From Icerya purchasi (lineage: Eukaryota; Arthropoda; Insecta; Hemiptera; Monophlebidae): a stretch of DNA of 64,000 bases. The stretch covers positions 487,837,352-487,901,351 of the forward strand of contig CM077115.1 of the NCBI GenBank assembly GCA_039619475.1, in the 5' to 3' direction. The number at the start of each line of letters is the position of its first letter. Position 1 is the first letter of the stretch. The position numbers and the translations under genes were made by a program. The notes under the pieces were generated by a model. That model was not told the DNA's origin and searched no databases. It worked only from the letters and a program-made list of their open reading frames with translations. Below are positions 22,853 through 34,621 of this stretch, piece by piece.

Positions 22853-25367
22853 CGTAAATATATGAAACGCAACATAAAAGGCTTTATCTAAATTTTACGT
22901 GTACCGGTGTGGTCTTATTCTTTTTAGAATTTACTCATCTTTCCATGTAATACTTTTAGAATTTCTCTCTTTTTTTTTCTTCTTCTTTTTGGGTTCGTTT
23001 TATGAACTAAACACATATCTCAATACTGAAAACTGGGTTAGTTGTCATTACAAATTTTTAAATAGTGCAATTATTTAATTACCGGCATTTCTACCAGTAA
23101 TGTTATATGCAGGCGACACAGCCAACAGCAGGTGTCGATTTCTTACAGTTTCAATTTTTACTATAGTCGTGAATAAGTTGCGAGGACAGTATTTTGGTCG
23201 AGTTAAACACCTTGATACCCACTTTATTTAATCATGTGCAGCTGCTAAACGCGTTGCATTGTCAAGGTGTTCGTTGGAAACCGTTTAAACATTTCAAGTT
23301 CGAAAAACGTTAAAAGTATTATTATATACCAAAAAAGGAAGTCTTTAAATGAAGATTTTTCCATTATCTCAGCCGTATTTAATTGCGAAGTTATAAAAAT
23401 TGCATGTTGATGAACTCCGATCAGCTAAGACGCCTACATTAAAATGTATGTATTTTCAGTTGTTATATTAATTTTTTTGTAAAATGCTAATAAAATCTTA
23501 GAATTATAATGTTCATTTTTTTTTATTCCATTCGTTTATTTTTTATTATTTCCTTTTTTTTTTTTTTAATGTCGAGAAGGGCCAAAATTTCAGAAATTAA
23601 ACAGCCATGAACTCACCAGCCTCCGATCCAGACCCTGTTAATGTATCCATTACAACAATCAATCGCTTCAAAAACAAAATAAAATAACAGTACGTTCATT
23701 TTACGATATTATTAGCATAATATTTTGTCTTGGTTCACGAAAAAATCTTGATTGCGTACAATTTTTAATTATTTTCAGATATTTTGTACAATCACTGTTT
23801 TTCATTCATAACTTAATTTCGTATGATCGTATTTTTCATTGTTAACACGTTTTTTTTTTTTGTATTTTCTTTCCGATTCATTTTTGACTTACAAGATAGG
23901 CGCTAATTTATTGCCTCTTCTCTTAAGTAATATTTTATTTCTATCTTTTCTGACAGGCTTCGTTGCATTTATCCTCATCGCCGTACGCGAATTATTCTTA
24001 TATTTAGTTATCGCGTACTTTTCTTTTTACCTTCCGTCTTCCGCTATCTTTGCTAACCTAATTAAGGAATATTCGCGAAGGAACTGGTCTGTTTACAAAT
24101 AGTCCTTTTTCTTATATTCTCTATTCAATTTCAATCGGTTTTAACATTATTTCAAATTATTTGAGTCGATGTAGTTTGAAATGAAAATTTATTAATCTCG
24201 CTTAAATCATAGTCTATTTTCTCTTTTTTTTTTTTTTTGAAATTTTTGAGGGGAGCAAGATATTTAGCGAATGAGTGCCTGCGTTGTTTTCAAGTGATTT
24301 ACTATACAATTCTCAATTGTATTCATCGACCTTACCAGTCATGTAACTTGCTCATTTGCTGATAGTGTAAGCTGTAAAAAGAATTGCGCGTATAATAAGA
24401 ACGATAATTCCCGTGTTCACTTCGTTTTTTTTTGACTGCTTACTCTTGCCGAGTGATGCGGTGTACGGCCTTGTACAGCGAGAGATAGTGACGCCGAAAA
24501 AAGGAATTCAAAGTAAATAATTCGGGTCTTGGAACCAATGTGGACCCATTTTCAGGTATCAGTATCAGTCGCACCTCGAGTGCTTCGGCAATTAGCGTGG
24601 CCCGGTTTATCCTTCTGTGAATTAACCTTCAGTACAGTTATTCTGTGGAACGTTAGAACGATCGTTTCGAGTTACCTCCTTCCGCGTTTTGTTCCTTTCG
24701 ATACCTGCCTTTTTCATCCGCTCGACCATTGTGTAATTACAGTGGTTATCGAGTAATGACTTATTTCGCGTGTCTCGATGATGACGGCAAGAAGTAGTTA
24801 TTTCGCTTTTGATAGTTCTTTTTAGCGCTTCTTCATTCGTCAGTCTGTCCGAGAAAGATTTATTTAATTACAAACGCATCCGATTCATTCTTTTGAGATT
24901 TCTGCAATGCATTTAATGGACGCGTATGGGATCTAACCACTCTTCGTTCCTAGCTTGTTTTCTTTTTGAATTTGGCAGTTTTTCGCGCGCACCCGATTTC
25001 GTTTCAACAAATTTCTGCTGAACCTACCAAAACCCTTCTCATTGACCTGTGAATTCGGTCTTTTTGTGCGCATAACCAGTCGTTTAAATTTATTTTGGTC
25101 AAGAATAATTCGCGTGAATCACATATATTACCCTAGCGCAACATGAGTCTTTTATATAATTTTTTTCAATTTTAAGTTAATATTTTATTCCTCCCCCTCC
25201 TTTTTTTCCCCCGTAAATGTAACTTCAAAACAGATATCGAAATAGGTGGGAACATAAACGTTTTTATCAAATTATCCACTTTTTTGCCTTTTTTCGGCAA
25301 ATTCAATGTACTACTCTTGTATCAACCACGATAGTTCCTTATAATTAATTATTGACACGGATATATC

Positions 25368-25373
25368 CTATAT

Positions 25374-25454
<81 letters not shown>
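25368..25454. repeat. Long imperfect (TA)n microsatellite
   Basis: About 40 TA units, interrupted by TACA and by one AAA near 25408. Confidence 0.92.
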
Positions 25455-25456
<2 letters not shown>

Positions 25457-26357
25457 TGGACTTGGTGTAAATTTTTTTCCGTCACGAAGGAATATCACGA
25501 AATTTTATAACGATTTTCACTTAAAATTAATCGGGAGCTAGCCAATATTCATATACATTACAGGAAGCATTTTATTCAATTTGTGAGCAGCAAAAGTTTG
25601 AGTTCATGTTTTTACTTAAAAACAAAGCAGTCGCATTTCGTGCATCATCCGAAAAACATATATATCCATGCGGCAATGTACAGTTTAGTGCAAAAGATTA
25701 AGAAGCTACTGGAATTTTATCTTTTATTTTTGACATGTCTTATCACCGAGCTCAATGTAAAATTCTGTTCCTCACGAAGAAACGTCCGTGAAGAAATATC
25801 ATGAAATTTTATTCACACTGTTAGCGTTGCGGCATTATTATTTAATTTTCGGTTTTCTACTAAAAGTAACAATTTTCATATATACCACTTTCCAAGAGAC
25901 TAAGTCGTTAGTTAAAACGATAATTAAACGAAAAAAAAAAAAAAAAAAAAAAACTGCCCAGAAAGTTTTTACTACCGGGTAAATTTTTTTTTTTGGCGAA
26001 CAGCATGTTTCTATGTTATTTTTATTATATAGAACGTATATCTGAATAAATAGAAATTCTTCTTCTTCTTATCTACGCCGTCTCCGAACGAAGTTTGTTG
26101 ATCAATATGGCTAGTTTGTTCTTATTAATGGCCATTTCCGTCAGTTCTGTTTCTGTTTCTCCACTCCAACGTAATAAGTTATCTTTCCATGAGAAACTGA
26201 GCAACAAAATCGACAGAAAAGAGGAAGCTGGAGCAGTCTAGTGAAATGGAAATATGAAAAAAATCTCACTGTGATTGAAAAATTTTTATATACATTTTTT
26301 TAAAAAAACTTCAATCCGAGAAATATAGTTGCATTATTACATCTGCACTTCCACACA

Positions 26358-26360
<3 letters not shown>

Positions 26361-26399
<39 letters not shown>
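26361..26399. repeat. (TA)n microsatellite
   Basis: About 19 uninterrupted AT units. Confidence 0.92.
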
Positions 26400-26402
<3 letters not shown>

Positions 26403-27172
26403 TTATATATATTATTGAAATTTCCATTTATTTAAGATTGTGAGAAAATTCAGTTTTGGTTTTAAAAGAAAGACCTGCGCGCATAGAAATTAACCCAGTT
26501 CATAACGATTTGAAGAAAAAAGAGAACCGCATTCGAAAAAAACATACCCACGCCACAATATACTTTCGAACAGAAGGTTTATATTGGTTTTTTTACCTAT
26601 CTACCGTAATAAATACTATGTAAAATCACCGGTGAATGATACGATCACGTACAAAAAATTCGCACGCTTATCCAAGCCGATGATAAGTGGGATGTATCGA
26701 TGTACGTATACTTTCGACCGAAAATTTTAATAACCCATCGAAAACTGCGCACTTTTAAATCGGTAACGATGTACCGTAAGTAATGAAATAGTTGAAAATT
26801 AGAAGTACCTCTTTTACGAGACGTTTCGAGCGAGATTTCTCTGCTACAATTAAGGCAGCTCAACATCCGAGCTCGCTTCTTAAATTCAAAAGTCGCAAAC
26901 ATAACTGTTTACAGCTTTTACATAATTTCAGTAATTACATAATGTCTCGTCGCCGTAAAATATAAATAAACGACAGCTTAAATCATATACTACGCATCAT
27001 CGGCTTTAAGAGAAGTCATTAACTGTGTCCGTATGATCAATTTTATGATTTTTAACTGTTAAGTGTCTCTGTCTGTCGAGAAGCAAATAAGCTATTCACA
27101 ACCGTAAACGACAACACCTTTACCAACATACAAAAAGGGAATTACTAGCGACGGTTAACTTCTCTGTTGTCC

Positions 27173-27203
<31 letters not shown>
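27173..27203. repeat. (CTTT)n microsatellite
   Basis: Seven tandem CTTT units. Confidence 0.92.
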
Positions 27204-27568
27204 ATATTATTATTATTTTTATCATTATTTTAAAGAAAAAAGACACCTGCACATCGTAAAGTTTGTACATTTCGTAATGGTATTATTAATAATCAGCGGA
27301 GAAAAATACCTGCGCTGTAAATAGTTCATTCGATCAAAACCAGTCTGCGCACTAATTAACTGTAACGATACCGGCCGCGCCACTTCTACACACATCAGAC
27401 GGCGCGTGGTATTGTCATCACCGGTTATTATGAAGTAGAAAAGCGGACGGTATTAAAATTTTAAGAATTTCGCATTAAAACGGGTTTTATTAAGTAAATT
27501 TCAGAACTTTTCACGTGAATAGTTGAGAGTGCTGGAAAAAGGACTAAAATCAAGAATACATCACTTTA

Positions 27569-27586
27569 TTAATTAATTAATTAATT
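27569..27586. repeat. (TTAA)n short tandem repeat
   Basis: Four tandem AATT/TTAA units. Confidence 0.8.
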
Positions 27587-28159
27587 GGAAAGCGTGCTGG
27601 AGCTGGGAAAAAGTAAACTAAGAGCAGGCAGCCAAGGGGAAGATGCACCTGTCGGAACTGTTCGAAATATTTTATAGAGTGAACAGAAAAGAAAAAAACA
27701 CCTACACCGCGTAGAATTAATAAAATGTTACGGGAAATTTAAGGCTCAACTTCAATGTATTATATTATTTATTCGAAAAAGATGACACAGCGGGTTTATC
27801 GTGCTTTTGATTTTTACGAAAATTTAACCAAATGCAGCTTTCTCATTCGCTTTATTAGTAAAACAAAACAGGGGTATATGTAGTAAGATTGTTGTAGAGT
27901 TGTCCGGTCGCCGAAAACTCGTCGAAAGATCGTAATGTCCTCTAAGTGCAGCGACTCCAGCTGACCTGCATGCCAGGCGAGAATCCCTTTTCCTAAAAAA
28001 TTCTCGATAAATGAGCAAAATTAAGATTAACGAATTTCTAGATTCTTGAAATCCGAAAAATCGAAAGGACGGGAATAATGCGTGCTTTTTCGGGTTTTCT
28101 GTCATATAACGCTGACGGCGCGTGCAAGTTCTCGCATTTCATCTAATTTATTGAACACC

Positions 28160-28392
28160 AACAAAAAACGTAGAACCATAATGATAAGACTGAAAGAAAT
28201 GATGAAATATTAACTGAAATTATGGAAGGGAAAACAAGGAGAACCAGATACAGAGGAAGATCGAGAAATTGCAAATACTTAAAGATATGAAGTGTACAAC
28301 ATACGACAAATTAAAAGCAACAGTATGGAATAGGATCGAATGGAAAAAACGAACCAAACGGATCGATGATTGATTGATTGATTGATTGATTG
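28160..28392 (+). pseudogene. RTE-type retrotransposon 3' end with (GATT)n tail
   Basis: The plus strand reads EGKTRRTRYRGRSRN (28226-28272) and, one frame over, LKDMKCTTYDKLKATVWNRI followed by EWKKRTKRIDD, ending in (GATT)n at 28366-28392. The order 'GK-x-RG-x-R, short linker, W-basic end, GAT-type tail' is the same as at the 3' end of the RTE copy at 18017-19253, though the sequences are diverged. Only the last 70 or so codons remain. Confidence 0.6.
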
Positions 28393-31300
28393 AATAAAAC
28401 AGTTCGACGAAACAGCGAGATTTTTTTCGGATTTTTCCAACCGGAAGGGCGATATCGCTTAAAGTTTTGCTAACAGGTGTAATATTTTCAAGAATTTAAT
28501 TTTATGTAAAATTTGACAGCGGATGTGTTCCGCTCTCCAGCGGTTTTATAAAAATTATTAATAGCAAACGTTAACAAATGAAAAAAACTGGCAGCTGCTT
28601 TTCTGTTGTATCATAATTATTTACGTAATTTTGTTTTCGGCATATTTTGTTATCCGTTTCCTTGCTGCGCTTCCTGTATATTTTTCTGTTCCGGTGTGTT
28701 GTTCCTATTTTTGGCAATTTTATATTAACAAAATTTTCCGTATATCAGATCTAAAATTAACTCCACCTATGCCTCCTCTTATTCCTGAACGATGATGGAC
28801 CATAGAAATAATAAAGTTATACATTGCAATAATTCGGATACATATCAATGTGAAAAAGAAGAGGACAGTACATTTTTTCAATATTTATAATCGCCGGTTA
28901 TGATGATGTGTTTTGATTATTATTAATTTTGAAATATTTTACAAATCAAACACGAAATTCAACGGCAGTCAAACGCTAATTATGGTCAATAAGAAACGTG
29001 AGAAAAATAAAAAATTGTCGTCTGTGTCTTCGTCTGCGTAACACAATGAAAAGTTAATTTCGCTAATTAAATTGCCTCATGAAACGAAACCTCGCTATTA
29101 ATGTGTGAAGTACGAGTTCGAAAAGAAAAAAAACTAGCTTCGTTTTAGGGATTTTGAAAATCATACGAAAACACAATAGTCGAGACTTTTTAAAACCGTA
29201 TTAAGAAACGAATGGTAATTTATTGCCGCTGTCGGAGCAGATTTAAATTTTAAATACCTAAAAAGTAAAGTTGAATTTTAAATTCGCTCACCGGGTTCCA
29301 TATTGTTCTGCAAAGAACAAATTTCTTTAAGTTCCCTCTGCTCATAACACTTGTTTTGCGAAGCGTGTTGGAGTGTTCGGATTTACACGTTCTAATGTGT
29401 TTAATTTGCTTCTATTTCCCCACTGTTGTGTATTTAGCACCATTAACACTGGTAACTCCGTGAAAAGGTTCTATATTACACTGTCACATTACGGCTTACG
29501 CAATCGGTACGTAACAGCAGGCTTCGGCTGTGTGAAATTGGCCGATAAATTTTTGGTAATTCAAAATGAACATCGCAAAACAATTAAGAATCGTTTGGTG
29601 GTCATTAGTAGTCCATTCGTAATATTCAGTAGTAAATGATTTCGTTTCTAGAGACCGATAAAAAAAAATTAGATGTGGCCTACAAAATTGCGAAAACCAC
29701 TTTGATACATTATTTTATTTGACTATATGAAGTGTATTTAAGTTTATTTTATAATTTAAAAATTCAATAAGTAATATTCACTGTATATAGTTAATTAAGA
29801 ATATTATAAATATAAAATGTTCTGCTAAATAATAATTCGAGATAATTTTACGTTTAGCATGTAAATTGTGTCTTTTCATATTTGCAGAAAATGCCTAGTT
29901 AAAAAAAATTATTAATTCTGCGCAGCGACAGCTGTGTAAAATTATAACGGAATATTATTTAATATAACGTAAAACATTTAGAAAATAAAGTTTAAATTCG
30001 TAAAAGTACTCGTTTAGAAAGATTATCTCGATAATTTTCATATCACGAAAATCTTATTAAAACGACGACAATCAATTGTGCTCGAATTTCTTAAAGTTAA
30101 TTGCAAAAAATAGAATCTTTACATTAAGCGCGTATGCGGCCGGTAAAGAATTAAAAATGTTTTATCAACTTCGATTTTTATTTCCTCTTTTTATTGTACT
30201 TTTTTTCAATGCAAAATATTTATCGAACTTTTATTTACACGATTACTACACACACCGTTAAGTTTATAATCGATATTAAACAACAAGTATGTGAATTTAT
30301 GTAACCTAAGAGGTGTCAGTAGGAAGTAATATTACATCATGGCAATCGTGTTTGGCAACATATTTCTGGTTTTCGACTGACCAGTGTTGTCTGCACTACG
30401 CATTCCACATATCCTATTCGAGAATATTTTCTCTTTCTAAGGCCCTTTGTCTAATTTTATTCGTTATTTATTTTCTGTTACATTTAAAAGACAGAGCTAC
30501 ACAACTTCGAACCGATATTTGCACATGGAACAATTACAATAAAACATTTCAGTTAATCGTAGGGAAATTCATTTAAATAAAAATAAACAAAGAAAAAAGC
30601 AATCTTTTAAGACGGAATATTTCCATAGAGTTAGTCCTCTACAACGTTTTAATCATAGTTTTTTTTTATTCACGAACAAGTGTGTGAGTCTTGCAACAAT
30701 CATCTTGACAACAACAAATGCATAATTTTTTATACATATATGTACATCTTTTTTGTATTTATTTTTATTGTTTATAAGTTTCTGCTAGTCACCGAAAGAC
30801 TAAACCAGTCGAGGAAGTGAAAAAATGAAAATTCTCCATCAGCCAACAAAGTTATACGTCTCTTTTTTATTTAGTAAAGCTCATTGTTGTTCTCATAAAA
30901 TTACTTAGTAACATATGCTACCGACGAATATCACACTAGTATATAAAATGGGGTTAACCGATCGGTTATTTTCGATTTACTTAACTTCTAAATTAGTAAA
31001 GCAGAAATATCGGTGGAGAAAAAAAGAATACAATAAAGCAATAACTGAATTATTCCGAAAAAAAAAGCAAAATTTGGGTTAAATGTTCAAGATAATCGAT
31101 AAACGTTTTTTTGTTCATAATCCATGCATGATACAGAGAAGAAATAAAAATTAGATTTGTTTCTTCTTCACTTAAAAACTACTATAACGTAAATTTAAAT
31201 AAATCAAAAAAAAAAAAAAAAAGTATCTCATAAATTTAATTAACCTTTGCATTTTATTAGATTCCAGACGATTTAAACTATAATCCAACTGATAAAAAAT

Positions 31301-31883
31301 TACTGAAAATGAAACTAAGGACAAAAATACTAAAATCAGATACAGTTCGAAAATAAATTTTATTTCTATTTGTTTTCATCGAATTACTACAAAAAGTCTC
31401 ATTCCCGTACCAAGATAATAAAAAGAATTTCTTTTTGCTTTTAATCTAAGTGTAATTGAAAAAGCTTAACTAAGCTTAACTTGGAAAGATGAAAATTTCT
31501 TTTCGTATGTACACATACATAAACCGAATCTCTTGGACCTCGCCAGGCAGAAAACCCTTAAACTTTCAGATGGAAATTAATAGAAAAGTAAATTTCATTG
31601 ACAGAGCCATTCTTTAAAAAAAAAAAAAAAAAAAACGCGGCTCGTTTTTATACATTTATTTTGGAACGTAACGGCGAACTATAAGTATTTCCCCGATGTT
31701 TTTTCATATTATCCTCGATATAATAATGTTATCATTAATATATAGAGATACATATACATGTATGTATGTATGCATATATATAAATGTTTTTCGAAAATAC
31801 ATATTTTTTGCAAGTTCACCCTGACCCTAAAAAAAAGTACTTGTATTATTTGTTTAAGATAAAAATTAAACAAACAAATGAAT
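28393..31883. other. Unassigned AT-rich DNA
   Basis: No gene recognised. It contains an A-run near 31206-31222 and A(21) at 31616-31636. Open frames (29373-29639, 30313-30576) are short and without known motifs. Confidence 0.5.
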
Positions 31884-31896
31884 TACATATACAATC
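31884..31896 (+). repeat. Left TSD of a 59-bp retrotransposon-tail insertion
   Basis: TACATATACAATC, repeated exactly at 31956-31968. Confidence 0.8.
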
Positions 31897-31955
31897 TTCC
31901 TGTTTCTTGGGCTAATGTCCTCGTTGACAAACCCATTCAAAAAAAAATTAAAAAC
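31897..31955 (+). mobile_element. 59-bp insertion: bare retrotransposon 3' tail
   Basis: The insert is flanked by the perfect 13-bp repeat TACATATACAATC (31884-31896 and 31956-31968) and ends in an A-rich tail. Its core CCTCGTTGACAAACCCA resembles the terminal CGTTGCTGACAAACCCA (9490-9508) of the element at 5155-9552 and the ATGTCCTCGTTGCCCC end at 60027-60042. It is best explained as an extremely 5'-truncated I-like insertion; a short SINE with the same tail is the alternative. Confidence 0.75.
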
Positions 31956-31968
31956 TACATATACAATC
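31956..31968 (+). repeat. Right TSD of the 59-bp insertion
   Basis: Exact copy of 31884-31896. Confidence 0.8.
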
Positions 31969-33714
31969 AGTAAAGAAAGATAGTTAAGTTCGAGCAAACA
32001 GATCTTATCGATATGTTAACGCTACCGAAATTTAAAATCATTATTTTTCCCCCTTGTATTATTTAAAGTGAATTATTTAATTCAATGACAAAAACGTGAT
32101 TCTGACAACAGCAGCGTGATGACTGTAACCATCAAATGGAAAAAGCCAACTCCTTCCATTAAATTAAAATTACCAGTTTACGTAGTGCGGGAAGGAAAAA
32201 ACTGTTAAAGAATTAGCCTTAATAAGTAAACAGGTAAACTGTTAAAATTCAATGATTCCCCCTATGTTTAAAACACAACGAAGATTTAGGATGGTGGAAA
32301 TTACTTGTTTTTTTTTCTTAAAATATTTCATTTGCGACCAATTAAAAAAAAAGCCCGTTATTTTTAACACTTTCAAAATAGCATGCCATTCGAATGAGAA
32401 AAATTCCATCCATTTACACGTGCTAACTAATATCAGATAAAATATGCGTCTATGTATCCGCTATTACAAAACCGCGTGAAGGAACTGTTCCATTTGAAAT
32501 ACTCAAGGACCCGCTAGTGTAGCGGCAACTGTGTTCATCAACCCATAAATGGCGATTTCTATTTCCATTTCTACTATGTCATGATCACCGCCTGCATGTA
32601 ATACATGCAACGGTACGCATACTTCAATAATTAGGTTACAATTTCCACTTTATTAAAAAAATTCATACTCACCAGACGTTATTCGTTATTAACTTATATC
32701 CGCTTTTCTTCGACGGAATATTTAGACGTTCCTCGGAGCGAGACTAATATATGCACACTTTCAAGGTTGATAAATGTGGCCAAAGGAAAAATAAATTAAG
32801 AGAAATTATTCACGCTAATAGCATCCATCCTAAATTAGTAGTTGTAAAATGTGTACAACATAATTTGTAGCATAGATTATTTTTGCACTAGGCACGGCAT
32901 AGATTTTCAAGAATTTTCAGAGGGTATTTTATATACCATGAATGAAATGCCATAGCCGATGGGTTATGTTGTCAGAGCCCTCTGCCCCCTCCAAAAGAAA
33001 CAAACAAAAATGTCATACGCTCCGCCTGACGCAAAAAAGATCGAAATAAAATGAGTTCTTTGATGATAGTGAAGATACTAGCTGAATGGTCCGTTGATTG
33101 TAGCTTTAAAAATCGTACAACTAAATTTTTTTAAAAATCCGTCACTTTCTTTAATCATTTAACGTGTAGGCCGCCCTTTACTTTAGACAGAGTAGTTGAC
33201 GAGTAAAAATAAAAAAAAAAAAAAAGAATGTCCTCGCTCATCATATCGCTTAAGCAAACAGTTGGATCGAAATAGGCACTTTAAACATTTCTATACCCGC
33301 AGAGAAAAAAGTATTTTAACTTCACATTAATAATAAATACGAAATAAAAATAGATACGTTAAATTACCACGATACAAATGAGCTAAAAATCTGATTTATC
33401 TTTCCGGAAAAATCTGCAAAAATACTTATTCTCAAAAGTTTTCTAAATTGGAATTTACCGTTACCGCGTAGTGTACTTCGAAAATCTGAAAATCTAACCG
33501 AAACTGATGATTGATTTTTAAATAAAAAAAAGAAAATAATTCCCTTCCTAGATACTTCGGCAAATTAAGTGAACTAAAAAACATATTTCACTTGTTTAAA
33601 GCTTTTAAAGGAAATCTGGAATTGCCTTGCATTCCTAAATTAGAAAATAAAGAAAAAAAAATGACCATCTAAATTGTAGGCACAATAAATAGATGCAAAC
33701 CTAATTTTATCGAT
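31969..33714. other. Unassigned AT-rich DNA with one older tail-like scrap
   Basis: The scrap at about 32957-33009 reads TTGTCAGAGCCCTCTGCCCC, then CTCC and an AAAAGAAACAAACAAAAA tail. It resembles the tail insertions at 34541 and 47803. Possible decayed TSDs are AAATGCCATAGCC (32947-32959) and AAATGTCATACGC (33008-33020). Nothing else is recognised. Confidence 0.45.
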
Positions 33715-33750
33715 AATGTGACATAAGAAAAAAAAAAAAAAAAATGTGAC
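33715..33750 (+). mobile_element. Possible pure poly-A tail insertion with 8-bp direct repeat
   Basis: AATGTGAC occurs at 33715-33722 and again at 33743-33750, enclosing only ATAAG followed by 15 A. This could be a LINE insertion truncated to its tail; replication slippage on the A-run is the alternative. Confidence 0.45.
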
Positions 33751-34157
33751 CTAAACAAATACAAAACATTAGAAGCGCAGGACTGAATTTAAATTCAGCT
33801 ACCTTTTTCTAAATTTCTATAATAGTGTATTATAAAAAACTTTAAAAATATCGGATTTAATAAAGTAATCTTGAAATTGCTATAGAATTGCTTAAAAATT
33901 GAGAAAAAAAAAGTTATTAACCATAGCGATAATTCCAATATTAAGGAAACCTTGAGATTAGTAGATGAAGTACAACGCGGATGATGATAAAATTTCTTAG
34001 ATTCAGCGAACGGTATAATAAAACGTATGAAATTTTAAGCTTTGGTCACAGTAGTAGAACCGTATGCTGCGACCGAATGAACAGATTTTTTAAAATACAT
34101 ATAAATATTGAGAGGTGTAGTTATAGCGCAACACTGACCGATGTCGGACGAATTCGA

Positions 34158-34220
34158 AGCACATTTTTTTTTTTTTTTTTTTTTTTTGGGCGTCGAAAAT
34201 TCAACCCATCGACAGCACAT
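34158..34220 (-). mobile_element. 49-bp retrotransposon-tail insertion, antisense
   Basis: AGCACAT at 34158-34164 and 34214-34220 flanks 23 T and a 26-bp unit (34165-34213). On the minus strand it reads GTCGATGGGTTGAATTTTCG then ACGCCC and the poly-A, matching the GCCC-A(n) terminal signature of the I-like copies. The TSD is only 7 bp, so support is moderate. Confidence 0.55.
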
Positions 34221-34525
34221 ATTTTAGTATAAAAAAGTACTGTTACATTCTTTTTCGAAATGCACTTTCCGCTTTAAAATTTTTAAAAGGAAACAACAAA
34301 ATGGGCTATTATATCCATTTGTAAAAAGATAATCAGTCTTTTTTATTCACCATTAATTTCAGTATGTTAAATTTATGGCCAATAAACCAGTTCATTCTCT
34401 TTTTCATTCCTTTCAACCTAAAAATTACTGTAAACATTGTCGCTGCGCATTTGTCGGCCTTTTGCTTTCATCTTTCTTTTCCTTTTATAGGAAATAATTG
34501 CCCCCCAGACAGAAAGACTTATTAA

Positions 34526-34540
34526 AATAAGCCCCGAAAC
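34526..34540 (+). repeat. Left TSD of a 66-bp retrotransposon-tail insertion
   Basis: AATAAGCCCCGAAAC, repeated exactly at 34607-34621. Confidence 0.85.
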
Positions 34541-34606
34541 TAGTCGCTGGGTCAACGCCCCTTGCTGGTGAGCCTAAAGAAATAAAAGAACAAAAAAAGA
34601 AGAAAT
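34541..34606 (+). mobile_element. 66-bp insertion: bare retrotransposon 3' tail
   Basis: Flanked by a perfect 15-bp, non-repetitive direct repeat. The insert starts TAGTCGCTGGGTCAACGCCC and ends in an A-rich tail (AAAGAAATAAAAGAACAAAA...). The head resembles the minus-strand scrap at 47803-47881 (TTGTTGGGTCAAAGCCGCTG) and the internal palindrome region of the 5155 element (TAGTTGGGTCAGTG). It carries no coding sequence. Confidence 0.82.
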
Positions 34607-34621
34607 AATAAGCCCCGAAAC
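34607..34621 (+). repeat. Right TSD of the 66-bp insertion
   Basis: Exact copy of 34526-34540. Confidence 0.85.

Larger units (their letters stand above)
22801..28159. other. Unassigned AT-rich DNA with several microsatellites
   Basis: No gene recognised. It contains (AC)n at 22836-22852, T-runs near 23516-23568 and 24219-24237, long (TA)n at 25368-25454 and 26361-26399, A(24) near 25930-25953, (CTTT)n at 27173-27203 and (TTAA)n at 27569-27586. The open frame 23839-24102 is pyrimidine-rich and only doubtfully resembles a retrotransposon linker. Confidence 0.5.

Noticed and set aside
23839..24102. 87-codon frame ending in IKEYSRRNWSVYK, resembling the linker IQKANWKSFYK of the I-like ORF
   Set aside because: Only about a dozen residues agree and no RNase H signature precedes it, so I did not call it a retrotransposon fragment.
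13854..28400. tRNA or rRNA genes, CRISPR arrays, telomeric repeats
   Set aside because: I looked for B-box words, clover-leaf candidates, spaced direct repeats and TTAGG-type arrays and saw none here or elsewhere in the window.
29373..29639. 88-codon plus-strand frame with non-repetitive sequence
   Set aside because: No recognisable motif, no supporting splice or neighbouring coding evidence.
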